Assembly: GCF_022539315.1 (NCBI RefSeq)
Contig: NC_066327.1
Location: 16,516,834-16,580,833 of the forward strand
Length of the DNA stretch: 64,000 nucleotides
Source: Serinus canaria
Taxonomy: Eukaryota > Chordata > Aves > Passeriformes > Fringillidae
Direction of reading: 5' to 3'
In this document: positions 12,041 through 22,500 of the stretch, one piece after another
How positions within the stretch are numbered: the first letter of the stretch is position 1
How the letters are laid out: each line of letters starts with the position of its first letter
Made by a program: the position numbers and the translations under genes
Notes under the pieces: model-generated
The model's input: only the letters and a program-made list of their open reading frames with translations
Told to the model about the DNA's origin: nothing
The model's database searches: none

Positions 12041-12704
12041 TGTCCCTGGCCCTGCCCAGCCCAGGGGCAGGCTCACAGCCCGGCTGTGCCTTCCTGTTGT
12101 CAGCACTCAGGTCATCAAATCTCCCCGCAGCTCTGAGAAGGGGAAAAAACAACTTCTCCCTCTTTTTCCTGGGGGTCTGGGAAGATCCCAGCAGCACTCA
12201 GTGCTTCCATCTGGTCCCAGATCCCTCAGGACACCCGAGGTGGGGCTGGGGGTTCCTGCAGGCAGGAGGGGCCAGCTCTGAGCCCCGGGGTGGGGGGGGT
12301 TGGGGTGTCCCTGGCACATTCCAGCCCTGCCTGTGTGGGATGTGAGTGAACATCCTGCAGGCAGGCAGGGGCAGCCCTGCAGCCAGGTCAGCCTGGGCAG
12401 ACCATCACAGCTTCCCCCATTATTTGGAGAATAATTTCCACAAACGCAGCCAGAAGCAAACTCTGCTCTGCAGGCAGGGCCCTGGCGCTTTTTTTAGTTT
12501 TTTTTTTTCCTTGTTTTCCTTCTCTCCCCTTGATTTTTTCCTTGTCTCCTTCCCTCCCTTGTCTCCTGTGTGCGTTTCTGACCTCCTCCTGTCTGTCTGT
12601 GCAGGATGTCCCCGTGTGACCCAGCTCCCACCCTGGCACTGTGCTGCCGTGCCCTCCCCACGCTCTGGCACCTGTTTGGGCATCCAGCCACGCTCCCTGC
12701 AGTC

Positions 12705-12790
12705 CTGGGATACAGGGGAATTCCTGGGATTTAGAGGAACTCCTGGGATGCAGTGGAATTCTCAGGACACAGTGGAGCCCCTGGGATGCC
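12705..12790. repeat. Second array of the 20-bp minisatellite
   Basis: Same GGAATTCCTGGGATGCAGTG family about 700 bp downstream of the first array, four units, sharing the AATTCTCAGGACACAGTGG variant. Confidence 0.88.
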
Positions 12791-14109
12791 CAGCCTCCCC
12801 AGCCCCGTGCCCTCTGCCATGGTGGCACTGCCACTCCAGCTCCCTGGTGTCACCCAGGGCTCGTCTGTCCTGTGTCCCACCCAGGGAGTGGCAGCAGTGA
12901 GGGGCAAGGGGCCACTGTGAGCCAGCTGGGGGCAATAATTGGTCCTGATCTAATTAGGGAAGCCTAGGGCTGGATTAGGAGCTGTGGCAGGAGAGGGTTT
13001 TTAGCTGTAAGCCACAGATGGCTTTGCCTGGAAGCCAGGAGAGGCTGGCATGGGCTGGAGGGGGTTCTAATCCTGCCTGGAATACACTCTGAGCTGACTG
13101 ACAGGTTTGGGAACAGCCCAGGGGCTGCTCTGGATGCTCCCCAGTGCCCCCAGGCCACTGTCCCAGCCTCAGGGGTTCAGTGCCAGCAGTGGAGGAGCTG
13201 CTGCAGGCTCAGACTGCCCCAGTGCAGATCCCACTGGCACCTGCCCTCAGCCCATCAGGAGCACTCGGCCCTCCCCGGCTTAAAAATGTAAATATTAAAC
13301 AAGGAACCACGTGATGCTCCTGGATTTCACTGGGCGGAGGGATCAGGAGAGAAAATCTTTTGTCCAGAGCTAAATGTGGCTTTTTCTCCTGGATGGAAAT
13401 GGATTTTACCTGAGGGAGCTCTGTGGAAGCAGTGCCTGAGCACTGAGGTGGCCGTGCAGGGCTGAGCTCACCTCCAGAGCTGGGCACCCCAACTGCTGAG
13501 CCCTTCCTGAGCCCTTCCTTGATCTCAGGGGGTTTGGCTGAGCCTGTGCTGGCTCCCTCACCCAGCTCTGTGCTGCTGGCATCCCCCTGCTCAGCAGGGA
13601 CCTGGGCTGGTCTCAGAGGTCCTTTCCAGCCCGGTTAATTGGGATTTGTGCCTGGAGCAGGCACGTTCCATCATGCCAGGCTCAGGGCAGCCCCACGGGG
13701 CACAGCCCCAGGCTCTCCCTGCCTGCTGAAGGAGCAGCATCCTCTGCCTGCCAGCCCTGCCTCCCCTTCCTTCCCAGGGTGTTCCTGGGGCTGCAGCCAA
13801 GCCCTGGCAGGGCAGGACAGCAGGCAGGAGCCTTTGGCCCCGCTGCTGATGAGAAAAACCCACATCCCGTGGCCCTGGAGCTCCCACCCTTCCTCCCCAG
13901 CACCCCTGGGAGCCAGCCCAGCTCTGCCTGAGGGAAATCCTCACCCTGGGAGCCAGCTGGGTCCCCTGCAGGGGATTGGGGGTGCAGGCTGCTGCAGTGG
14001 AGGAGTGTCGGGGGTCAGGAGGGTCAGGATGGATGGAGAGCAGAGATCTCTGAAGGCAGGGCTTGGAGCTTGGGGTTATTGCAAAGGGCCAAGTGCAGGG
14101 CTCTGCTGG

Positions 14110-14590
14110 GAGCTGCCAGCCACAGCTAGAACTGTAAACAGAGGAAAGGAGAGGGGTAAAGAGGATGAGAGAGAAAGAGGCAAAGAGAGTGAGGTTCCCA
14201 TTCCAATTCAATATCTTCTTCTGTGCTGAATATTCTCATTCTCACTAACCACAACACACAAATCCTACAGCATTTACATACAGCCTATAAGAATCATTAC
14301 ATTACCACTCTGTGTTACATTTTAAACCCTAAAAACTCTTCTTTGGCCCCTTCTGCCAAGCTGGCAGGATCTGCTCTGCCCCTTGGAGCTGTCTGCAAGC
14401 ACAGGGTGTTGTTCCATGCAAAGGGGATTCCCTTCAGCCAGCCATGCCATTGTTTTCCAGGTGTTCAGGAACTGAGGGATCTCAGAGCTGCTTTCATTTC
14501 AATCTCACAGTTTCCATATTCTCCAAATCTTTTGCCAGGCAATCATATTGATAAGGCTTCCCTGTTTCACCTTCCCCAACACTGCAGTGT
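14110..14590 (-). mobile_element. Possible LTR/ERV-derived segment
   Basis: An AT-rich 480-bp block within GC-rich DNA, rich in CACAAATCC, TTACATTTTAAACCC and similar tracts reminiscent of avian ERV LTRs. Ends are undefined and there is no clear target duplication; low confidence. Confidence 0.3.
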
Positions 14591-14867
14591 CCCCTCCTTG
14601 TCCCCAATCCCAGCAGAGGTTTTTTCGGCCTCGCTGCGTGTCCCCAGCCCGGCTCGCTGTGTCCCATCCCCGCTGCCTCAGCCCGGCCTCTCCCTGAGCT
14701 CCAGCGCTTCCAGCCGAATTCCTTCCTGGACACTCACTGTCCCTCCTGAGCCCCCGGGGCTGCCGGGGCCGGGCTTCCTCTTCCTGAGCCCCCCCAGCCC
14801 CGCTCCTCTGCCAGCCCCGGAGCTGGAACCGGCCCTTCCCGGGGAGTGCCAGCCGTGCCCACCGCGA

Positions 14868-14995
14868 GTGCCCGCCGGGAGTGCCCGCCGGGAATTCCCA
14901 CCAGGAATACACACAGGAAACGCCCACCGGGAATATCCATCGGGAATGCACACCGGGAGTGCCAACCGGCAATTCCCACCGGGAGTGCCCAGCTT
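14868..14995. repeat. 15-bp minisatellite, about 8-9 copies
   Basis: Unit close to CACCGGGAATGCCCA (CCGGGA core). It is CpG-containing and diverged between copies. Confidence 0.9.
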
Positions 14996-15236
14996 TCCTC
15001 ACCCTCCCCGCATCCCACCCCCGCCTGTGCCGCGCTGGTGCCACCACCCGCAGGGAGGGCTGAGAAGAGGATTTCCAACCTCAGGGAGCCTGCAGGGATG
15101 GGGTGGGCACTGCTCGGTGCCAGGCTGCACTGGGCGGGGCACTGGGAAGCTGCTGGAAGGGAGTTCAGCCCCACGGAGCTGTGGAGATTCCTGCCAGCAT
15201 CATCTGTCAGCATCCCGCTGACATCCAGCATTGCAG

Positions 15237-15392
15237 GGGCTGGATCCATCCCACACCTCCCTCCACACCCCAGGGCTGGATCCATCCCACAGTGACACCC
15301 ACACCTCCCTCCACACCCCAGGGCTGGATCCATCCCACGGTGACACCCACACCTCCCTCCACACCCCAGGGCTGGATCCATCCCATGCTGGC
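15237..15392. repeat. 48-bp minisatellite, 3 copies
   Basis: GGGCTGGATCCATCCCACGG plus 28 bases, nearly identical copies, first one lacking the TGACACCC segment. Confidence 0.93.
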
Positions 15393-16167
15393 ACCTCTTT
15401 GCTGTAGGTGCCAGCTCTCAGTCCCTGCATCCCCCCTGGCACCCACCAGCCTCAGTTTCCCATGGTGGCACTGCCTCTCCTTATTAATTTCAGGGTGAAT
15501 GCTTTGCTTTGCCACAGTCCCCTTCACCTGTGGCTCTCACAGCATTGTGTAAATATTAATTACTGTTAATTAAGCCAGGCATGCCCATCTTCCTGTGGAG
15601 ATGCTCTGATACAAATCTGCTGGCAGCAGGGCTGGGTGGGAATTTCCAGTTCCCTGTGGATAATGATCCAAACCCCACCTGGAGCAGTTTGTCCCTGATA
15701 GACCTTCCTGGAGAGCCAATGGGCTGGAAGAGGGAAATAGGTGGGAAAGGGGAATCACCTGCTCTGGTTCCTGTAAGGAAGGGGGATGGATCTTTATAAA
15801 TGCCTCTGGGTGCTCGTGGAAAGCTGCTCCTGGTTTGCTGTTCTTGGGTATGTGGGGCTGTGGGGTTTGGGGCTGTCTGGGGGGACCCAAGCTGTTGGGG
15901 GAGCTTGTTCTGAGCTTGTTGTGCCCTGCTATTTGTGTTGGTGGTGAGCAGCAACCCCTCCAAATGGAAACTATTCCCAGTTATTCTGCCACTCCTGAAG
16001 TGCTCAGAGTGTTCCAGAGGTTCAGCATTTCCCCATCCTGCTGGAGGGCTGGACAGGGGCAGGAAGAGCACAGGAAACCAAACAAGGTCCTTGACCCTCC
16101 CAAAGCCAAGGAGGGCATTGCACAGATTGTGAGCTCAGAGCAGCCCTTGGGCAGGGTCCCTGTGCCC

Positions 16168-16330
16168 TCCTGGGGGTGTCTGGGGGCTGTCCCCTGCCCA
16201 GGGTCATGCACTGGCTGTCCCCTGTGTCCTGGGGGGGTGTTTGGGGACTGTCCCCTGCCCAAGGTCACGCACTGGCTGTCCCCTGTGCCCTGGGGGGTGT
16301 TTGGGGCTGTCCCCTGCCCATGTCACCCCC
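16168..16330. repeat. About 57-bp minisatellite, 2.7 copies
   Basis: GGGGGCTGTCCCCTGCCCAG then GGTCATGCACTGGCTGTCCC recurs with small indels in the G runs. Confidence 0.9.
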
Positions 16331-18833
16331 TGGCTGGGCACGGGCACCGCTGCCTGACCCCGGGGCAGCAATCCCTGACCGGAGGTGCCACCTTAATCCG
16401 GATCACTGGCAAATCTGTCGAGTGCCCACGCAGCCCCGTGGCAGCTCCCTGCCTGGCTGTACCCAGAGCCCACCAGGAGCCAGGCAGGACACGGGCACAG
16501 CCCCACAGGAGCCTGGCCCTGGGCGTGTTTTGCACTGAGAGTGGAGCACAAACCCGTGGATTGTTGGCCCAGAGCAGCTCTGAGCAAAGTGGGGGCAGAT
16601 TATGGCATTCCTTGGGCAGCTCCCACCCCCTCTCCGGGGCTGCTGAATCCCAGCCTGCGAGGCCACTAATGCTATTTACATTATTAGGGGATTATTTGGT
16701 GTAATGAGCTTTGCCCCGCTCAGCTGGCCCTGTGCTGGGGGCTCTGGGGTGTGTAATACTTCCTGCACGGGGCCACCAGGCGGGCAGCTGCTGCCTGCCA
16801 CACAGGCACACAATGCACCAATGTTCCTGGACACAATTCCAGCCTGGCCTGGGAGTCCAGCACAAATCAGGGAGCTTTGGGCAGCGCTGAGCAGAGCAGG
16901 AGGGTGAGGGTGCCGTGAGCCGGGTCCTGACCCGTCCCCATGGGCACAGCCAGCAGTGGTGGCTCAGAGCCAGCTCTGGAGCACAGCTAAAAACATCTTT
17001 GCCATCCTCAGCTCCTTTTCCTCTGCCTCTCTCCCATCAGACCAGCGAGGGCTTGGATGTGTTGCTATGGACACCAGGAAGTTTTCCCTGGAGACCAGGA
17101 GCCCGCACCGAGTGATGCCTGCGTGTTCCGACACAGATTATTATTATTATTTTGGTCTCCCCCCTTTCTCTGTTGTGAATGTTTCAGTGTGGATGAATTC
17201 CTGGCTTCCCCCCCGCCTCTGTCCTGCTTTCCTCTCCAGCTTTGTGGATTTCCATGGCTGTGTCCCAGGGCTTGGCTTCCTTCTGGGCCAGGGTGTGAGC
17301 TGTGGGTGCGTGGGAGGAAGGCTCAGCTCTGTAACTCTTGCTCTGCTGGAGACCCCTGCAGAGAAGATCCCTGATTTATTCCAGCCTTGGGAAACCTCTT
17401 GGTCCCCTCAGGCAGCTGCAGAGCTCCTGGGCACCCATTACACCTGTGACCATCACAGGAGGTGCTGCATTCCTGGTCTCTTGGGTGGGGGTTCCCTGCT
17501 CCCTTCCTTTTGTTTGGGACCCCAGAGTGATTTAGGTCTAGACTAATTAGTCTCTGCTGGGCTAGCTCCAGGCCTTGTCACTCCTCTGCTGGCCCTTGGT
17601 GTCCTTTAGTGCCTCAGGTACCTCTGAGAGCTCTGGGCTTGCAGGGAAGGGAAATCCCAGCAGCTCCTGGAAGTGGAGGCTGGGTCTGAGCCGTGCAGGA
17701 GGCACTGGCAGCTTCCTCACAGCCCATTCCCAGCAGCTCCAGGGATGGAGCTGAGCTCCAGGAGGTTCAGCCCCTGTGGCTCTGGGCACTTGGCACAGGC
17801 AGTGGGGTTTTGCTGTGCCACAGTCTCAATGTCATTTTGACTTTTCTTGCTTGGCTTTTGAAGCTGATAATGGGCTGTTTCTGTTCCCTGTCACTTGATC
17901 TGCCCCTCGGTGAGCGAGGAGCCTCTGATGAGTGATCTCCTCTGTCCTGTGCCCCTTCTCCCTGCCCTGCAGGGACTTCACAGGCTGGCTCTCAATCAGC
18001 TGCTTCTTCTCTTCCTGGGAATGCAGTTCAGCCCTGGGTCAGAAAAGCTCTGGCCCATTGAAATCCTCCTTTTTGCTGCTTGACCTGCCCAGATTGTGAC
18101 TCCCTGTCGGAAATCTTACAGCAAATAAATCCTGTGGTGCTTGGCGTGGTGTCAGCCTGGCTGGAGCTCCTGCCCAGCCCAGGCACTCCTGGGAGGGGCA
18201 GGGAGAGCAGGAATTGCTCTGTTTGCTCCATGTGTTTGGGAATTGCCCTGAGACAGCAGAAGGATCCCTATGGAGCAGGAGGGTTTCACCCTGGAGCTTG
18301 GGGTGAGGCTGCTGGGCATCCCTGTGTGGTCTCACAGTGGGGTGAGGAGGGGAGGTGAAGCCCAGCTCTGTCTGCAGCAGGAGGAATTCAGCTCCTGCGC
18401 TCCCTGCAGCCCCAGAACCTCCCTGCTCTGAAGGAGCTGTGGGGCTGGGCTGCTGTCCCTGCTGAGGAGGTGACAGCCCCACCAGGGCCAGGCACTCCAT
18501 TGCTGTGGTGTTTGAAAGCTCCTTGACAAGGGTCTCCTTCCTCCAGCTCCTAAGCAGACAAGTGGAAGCTCCAAGACCCCAGCAGTTCCTTCCTGAGCTG
18601 CTGCCAGCTCGGAGCTCTCTGAGGGTCAGCAGGGCTGGCACAGCAGTGGGGGCTGTCCCTGCAGTGTCCTCTGCACCTGCTCTGGGGACAGGAGAGCGCC
18701 TGGGCAGCTCTGGGGTGATGCTGTCACCACAGGGTGCCCCACACAGAGTTTGGCACTGCAGGCCTGTGAGTCTCTTTTGTGGGGCAGGGAAATCCCAAAT
18801 CCAGAGAGGGCTGGGCTCCCATCTCAGAGTCAC

Positions 18834-19242
18834 TGTCCTGTATTTGCAGGGTTCCCAGAAGAAGGAAGGAAATGAATCTGACTCCATGTTCTTAGAAGGC
18901 TAATTTATTATTTTATGAACTATAATATATCAAAGAATACTATACTAATACTATACTAAACAATACAGGAAGGATACAGACAGAAGGCTAAAAGATAATA
19001 ATGAAAAACTTGTGACTCGAGTCCCAACACAGCTGGCTGTAATTGGCCAATAAGTCAAAACAATTCACATGAAACCAATCAAACAATCACCTGTGGGTAA
19101 ACAATGTGCAAACACATTCCAGAGCAGCAAAACACAGGAGAAATAAATCAGATAATTACTGTTTTCCTTTTTCTCTGAGGCTTCTCAGCTTCCCAGGAGA
19201 AAATCCTGGTGAAGAGATTTTTCAGAAAATGTGACAGTGACA
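18834..19242 (-). mobile_element. Solo LTR of an endogenous retrovirus, copy 1
   Basis: A 409-bp element homologous along its length to 23812-24140 and 25187-25594. It has TG...CA ends and a reverse-strand AATAAA (TTTATT at 18904-18909), which puts its sense on the - strand. I could not find a matching target duplication. It ends 145 bp before the first ABLIM3 exon and no internal retroviral genes adjoin it. Confidence 0.85.
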
Positions 19243-19386
19243 TCCCTGGGTGCTGTCCCTTGCCCTCAGAGCTGGCCTGGCCCTGTCACAGCCACCGGGC
19301 TGAGCTCAGTGCAGTGACACCTGGCCATGTCCCAGATCCTAACAGAGCCTTCCCCTCTCTCCTGCCTCCCCCCTTGCTGCCAGCAG

Positions 19387-19524
19387 TTCCCTACCAGCAG
19401 AACCCCTACAACCCTGGGAGCAGCTCCTCTGCCATCCAGTGCTACCGCTGCGGGGACACCTGCAAGGGCGAGGTCGTGCGTGTGCAGAGCAACCACTTCC
19501 ACATCCGCTGCTTCACCTGCCAAG
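19387..19524 (+). CDS. ABLIM3: ABLIM3 exon: N-terminus and first half of LIM1
   Basis: Encodes (I/V)[10 protein letters not shown], then the first zinc-ligand pairs CYRC and HIRCFTC of LIM1. It ends in phase 1 before gtagga. The acceptor is a CAGCAG tandem after a strong pyrimidine tract; starting after the second AG gives the human-like N|TT codon. No in-frame ATG precedes it, so the start codon must lie in an upstream exon. Confidence 0.93.
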
Positions 19525-22500
19525 GTAGGACGAGAGCCCCCAAAAAGCTCCTGGCCAGGATGTCCCACAGCCCTGGGGACAGACCTGCCTGGTCACTGAG
19601 ATGGCAGCTGCAGGGGGATGAGTTGTGGCACAGTGGCAGAGCCCTGAGTGATGCCAGCGCCAGTGACACCACTGGGTGTCCAGTGCCATTGTCCTGGGAC
19701 ACCCTGCAGGTCCCAGAGGTGCCCATCTGTGCCTGGGGGAGTCACTGTGTCCTTCAGCTGCTCCCAGAGCAGGGGGAGGAGGCAGTGCCAGCCTGGCTGA
19801 GAGGCAGCCAGGTGGGGAGATGCCCAGAGCAGCTCTGGCAGAGCTGGGGCTGGGTGGCACATCCCTGTGACGTCCCTGCCACCGTCCCATGGCATGCAGC
19901 TGGGACCTGGTGCCCCCCAGGGCTGGCAGGAGTGCAGCAGAGAGGTTCTTTGGATCCTCCTGAGCTGCAGGGCTGTAAAGCTCATGGTGCAGAGCTGCTG
20001 CTGCTCCTCAGCCCCTTTATTGGAGCAGCTGCTCTCAGCCAGCTCCTGCAGGCTGTAAAATTCCCCATTCCAGGGCTCTTTAAAGGCCTCTGCTCTTCCA
20101 AGCTCCCTGTGCTAAGCATGATCCCCATCCCCCTGGTCACCCTCTTGCCAGGACAGAGGGTTTGGCTGCAGGTGACACTCCCCGGGCTGTGCCCACCCTG
20201 CTGCAGCCCTGTCCCCCGTGGGGGTGGCAGCCCCAGGTTTTTGGGAGGGGGGATCTGTCCCGGGATGCCCTCAGGGCTGACTTGCACCTGCAGGGCCCCG
20301 TGCTGAGCTCACTGCCCTTTCCCAGCTCAGCCTGGAGGCTGCAGCAGGAGCTGAGCATCCAGACAAAGAGCTCAGACAGCTTCAAAGGGAGCAGGAGCCA
20401 GCAGGGAGACCCTGGCAGAGCTCACTGCCCGATTTCCAAGTGAAAGGGAATAAATAATAAGAGGAAATCCTCCTGTCTCACCTTCCCTCACAGCTCTCAC
20501 CTCCTGCCACCTCTGGCTGGCTCCAGCCCCGCTGCCTGTCCCCAGGAGCGGGCACAGGAGTGAGCCAGGGGATGTGCTGTTCCCACAGCAAACAGGGCAT
20601 GGAGCAGCCTTATTTTACCTTGCATTTGCTTTCTGATGCTGTCCCTGAGCTGCTGGCCTGTCTCTCGTTGCTCACAGGATGTTTGGGAGACCCAGACTCC
20701 CCTGCTGGGTGCCCCAGGGAGCAGCTGGGCCAGGGGATGCTGCACAGGGCAGGAGCTGCATCCCTGTCCCCTGCAGCAGCAGGTCCAGCTGTCCCCTGTC
20801 ACCCAGGGCTGCCCCACAGGGACAGGACAGAGGGGGCTGAAGGACAAACCCAGACCAAGGTGGGCTGTGCCAGCAGGTGCCCAGTTGCTCTGTGGTCCCC
20901 TCCCCACCCTGTCACCTTGCAAGATGAGCTGGACATGGTGCCCAGGAGCACCCTGTGCCACTCCAGTGCCAGGCTCTGCTGCTCTGCAGGTCCCTCTGGC
21001 TGGAGAGGCCGTGGGAGGGAGATGATGCTGAGGCCAGGGCTGGCCATGTCTGCTTGGATTCCTGTGATGGGCTGTGCACCACCCACACTTCCCACAGCAG
21101 GGAGGAAGTCCAGGCTGGGCTGGACACCCATGGAAAAACGAGCAGGGAGAGCTCTGGGTGTTCCCAGGAGCTGTTCCCATCAGGGCACGGCTCCATGGCC
21201 GGGACTGCAGGTGGCTCAGCACGGAGCTGGCAGGGACAACACCCCTCCCCAGCTGTCCCTGGGGCACTCCCAGCCCTATCCTCATCTTCCTCACACCGCG
21301 GAGGGGCTGAGCTCCGGGCAGGCTCAGCAGGTCCGGGAGGGGATGCCTGGGCTGTGCCCATGTCCGTGCGCGCTGCAGGAGCGCTGCAGTGCAGGGGCTC
21401 CCTGCCCGCTGCGGGATCCCCGGCGGGAGCGGCCCCATCCCGCAGCCCGACACTGACATCTTGTGGGAGACCCCAGAGCTCGGCTGGCAAGGGAAACCCT
21501 TGGAGATGGGAAACCCTGGGAGATAGATGCCTGCAGGATGAGAGGGAAAACCTCAGAGACAGATACCTGCAGGAGGAGAGGGAAACCCTCAGTGATAGGT
21601 ACCTGGAGGAGGTGAGGGAAACCCATGGGAGATGCCTGCAGGAGGCAAGGGAAACCCTCAGGGATAAGAAACCCTGGGAGATGCCTGCAGGAGGAGAGGG
21701 AAACCCTCAGGGGTAGGAAGCCCTGGGAGATGCCTGCAGGAGGCTGGAGAGGGACCCGCCGTGATGGCTGCGTGTCCTCTGCCCAGTGTGCGGCTGCGAC
21801 CTGGCCCAGTCGGGTTTCTTCTTCAAGAACCAGGAGTACATCTGCACCCACGACTACCAGCAGCTCTACGGGACCCGCTGTGACAGCTGCGGGGACTTCA
21901 TCACCGGCGAGGTCATCTCTGCCCTGGGCAGGACCTACCACCCCAAGTGCTTTGTCTGCAGCACCTGCAGGTGAGTGGCAGCTGCCACCGAGGGCTGCTG
22001 GCCCCTTGGAGAGGCCCTTGCCGAGCTCCCTGCTGGCCCCAGGGCAGGAGGAGCTCCCGGGGGTGCTGCTGAGCCCTCCCCACGTGTCCCTGGCCGCAGG
22101 AAGCCGTTCCCCATCGGGGACAAGGTGACGTTCAGCGGGAAGGACTGCGTCTGCCAGAACTGCTCCCACGCCCTCCTCAGCACCAAGCCCATCAAGATCC
22201 ACGGGCCCAGCCGTAAGTTGTGCTGTGCTGGGCACACAGAGAGGGGCCACGTGTCCCTGCAGGGTGACAGGACAGGTTTGGGGTCGCTCTGCAGAGCCAG
22301 GGTGTCACCGAGGGTTGGGAGGAGGGACGGGGCAGTCCTGCAGCTCCACCCAGGATTGCAGCTGGTTTTGGAAACTCCCCTGGCCTGTTGGTGACCTGGG
22401 CAGGTGCCACCACCCTGGCAGAGCCCATGGGGAGGTTCTGGAGCTGTGTCCAAGCTGCTCCAAGTCAGTTGCCTTGTGTCTGAGTGGCTGCCCTGGGAAT

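Larger units (their letters stand above)
1..19386. other. Non-coding stretch upstream of the first ABLIM3 exon
   Basis: No exon of a recognisable gene on either strand. It is probably ABLIM3 intron 1 and/or 5' flank. It contains CR1 fragments, at least nine minisatellites, three LTR-like segments of varying certainty, and AT-rich unique islands. The long open frames in it are low-complexity or GC-rich chance frames. Confidence 0.75.

Noticed and set aside
13592..13640. GACCTGGGCTGG...GTCCTTTCCAGCCC as a CR1 tail
   Set aside because: Too short and too diverged to separate from chance in GC-rich DNA.
14223..15221. A 332-codon + strand frame
   Set aside because: It crosses an AT-rich LTR-like segment and the 15-bp array; composition changes abruptly and no domain is visible.
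18828..19248. A target-site duplication around LTR copy 1
   Set aside because: Left flank AGTCAC and right flank TCCCTG do not match; none is claimed.
20497..21490. Frames of about 300 codons on both strands in the first visible ABLIM3 intron
   Set aside because: Mutually overlapping on opposite strands, GC-driven, no family similarity.
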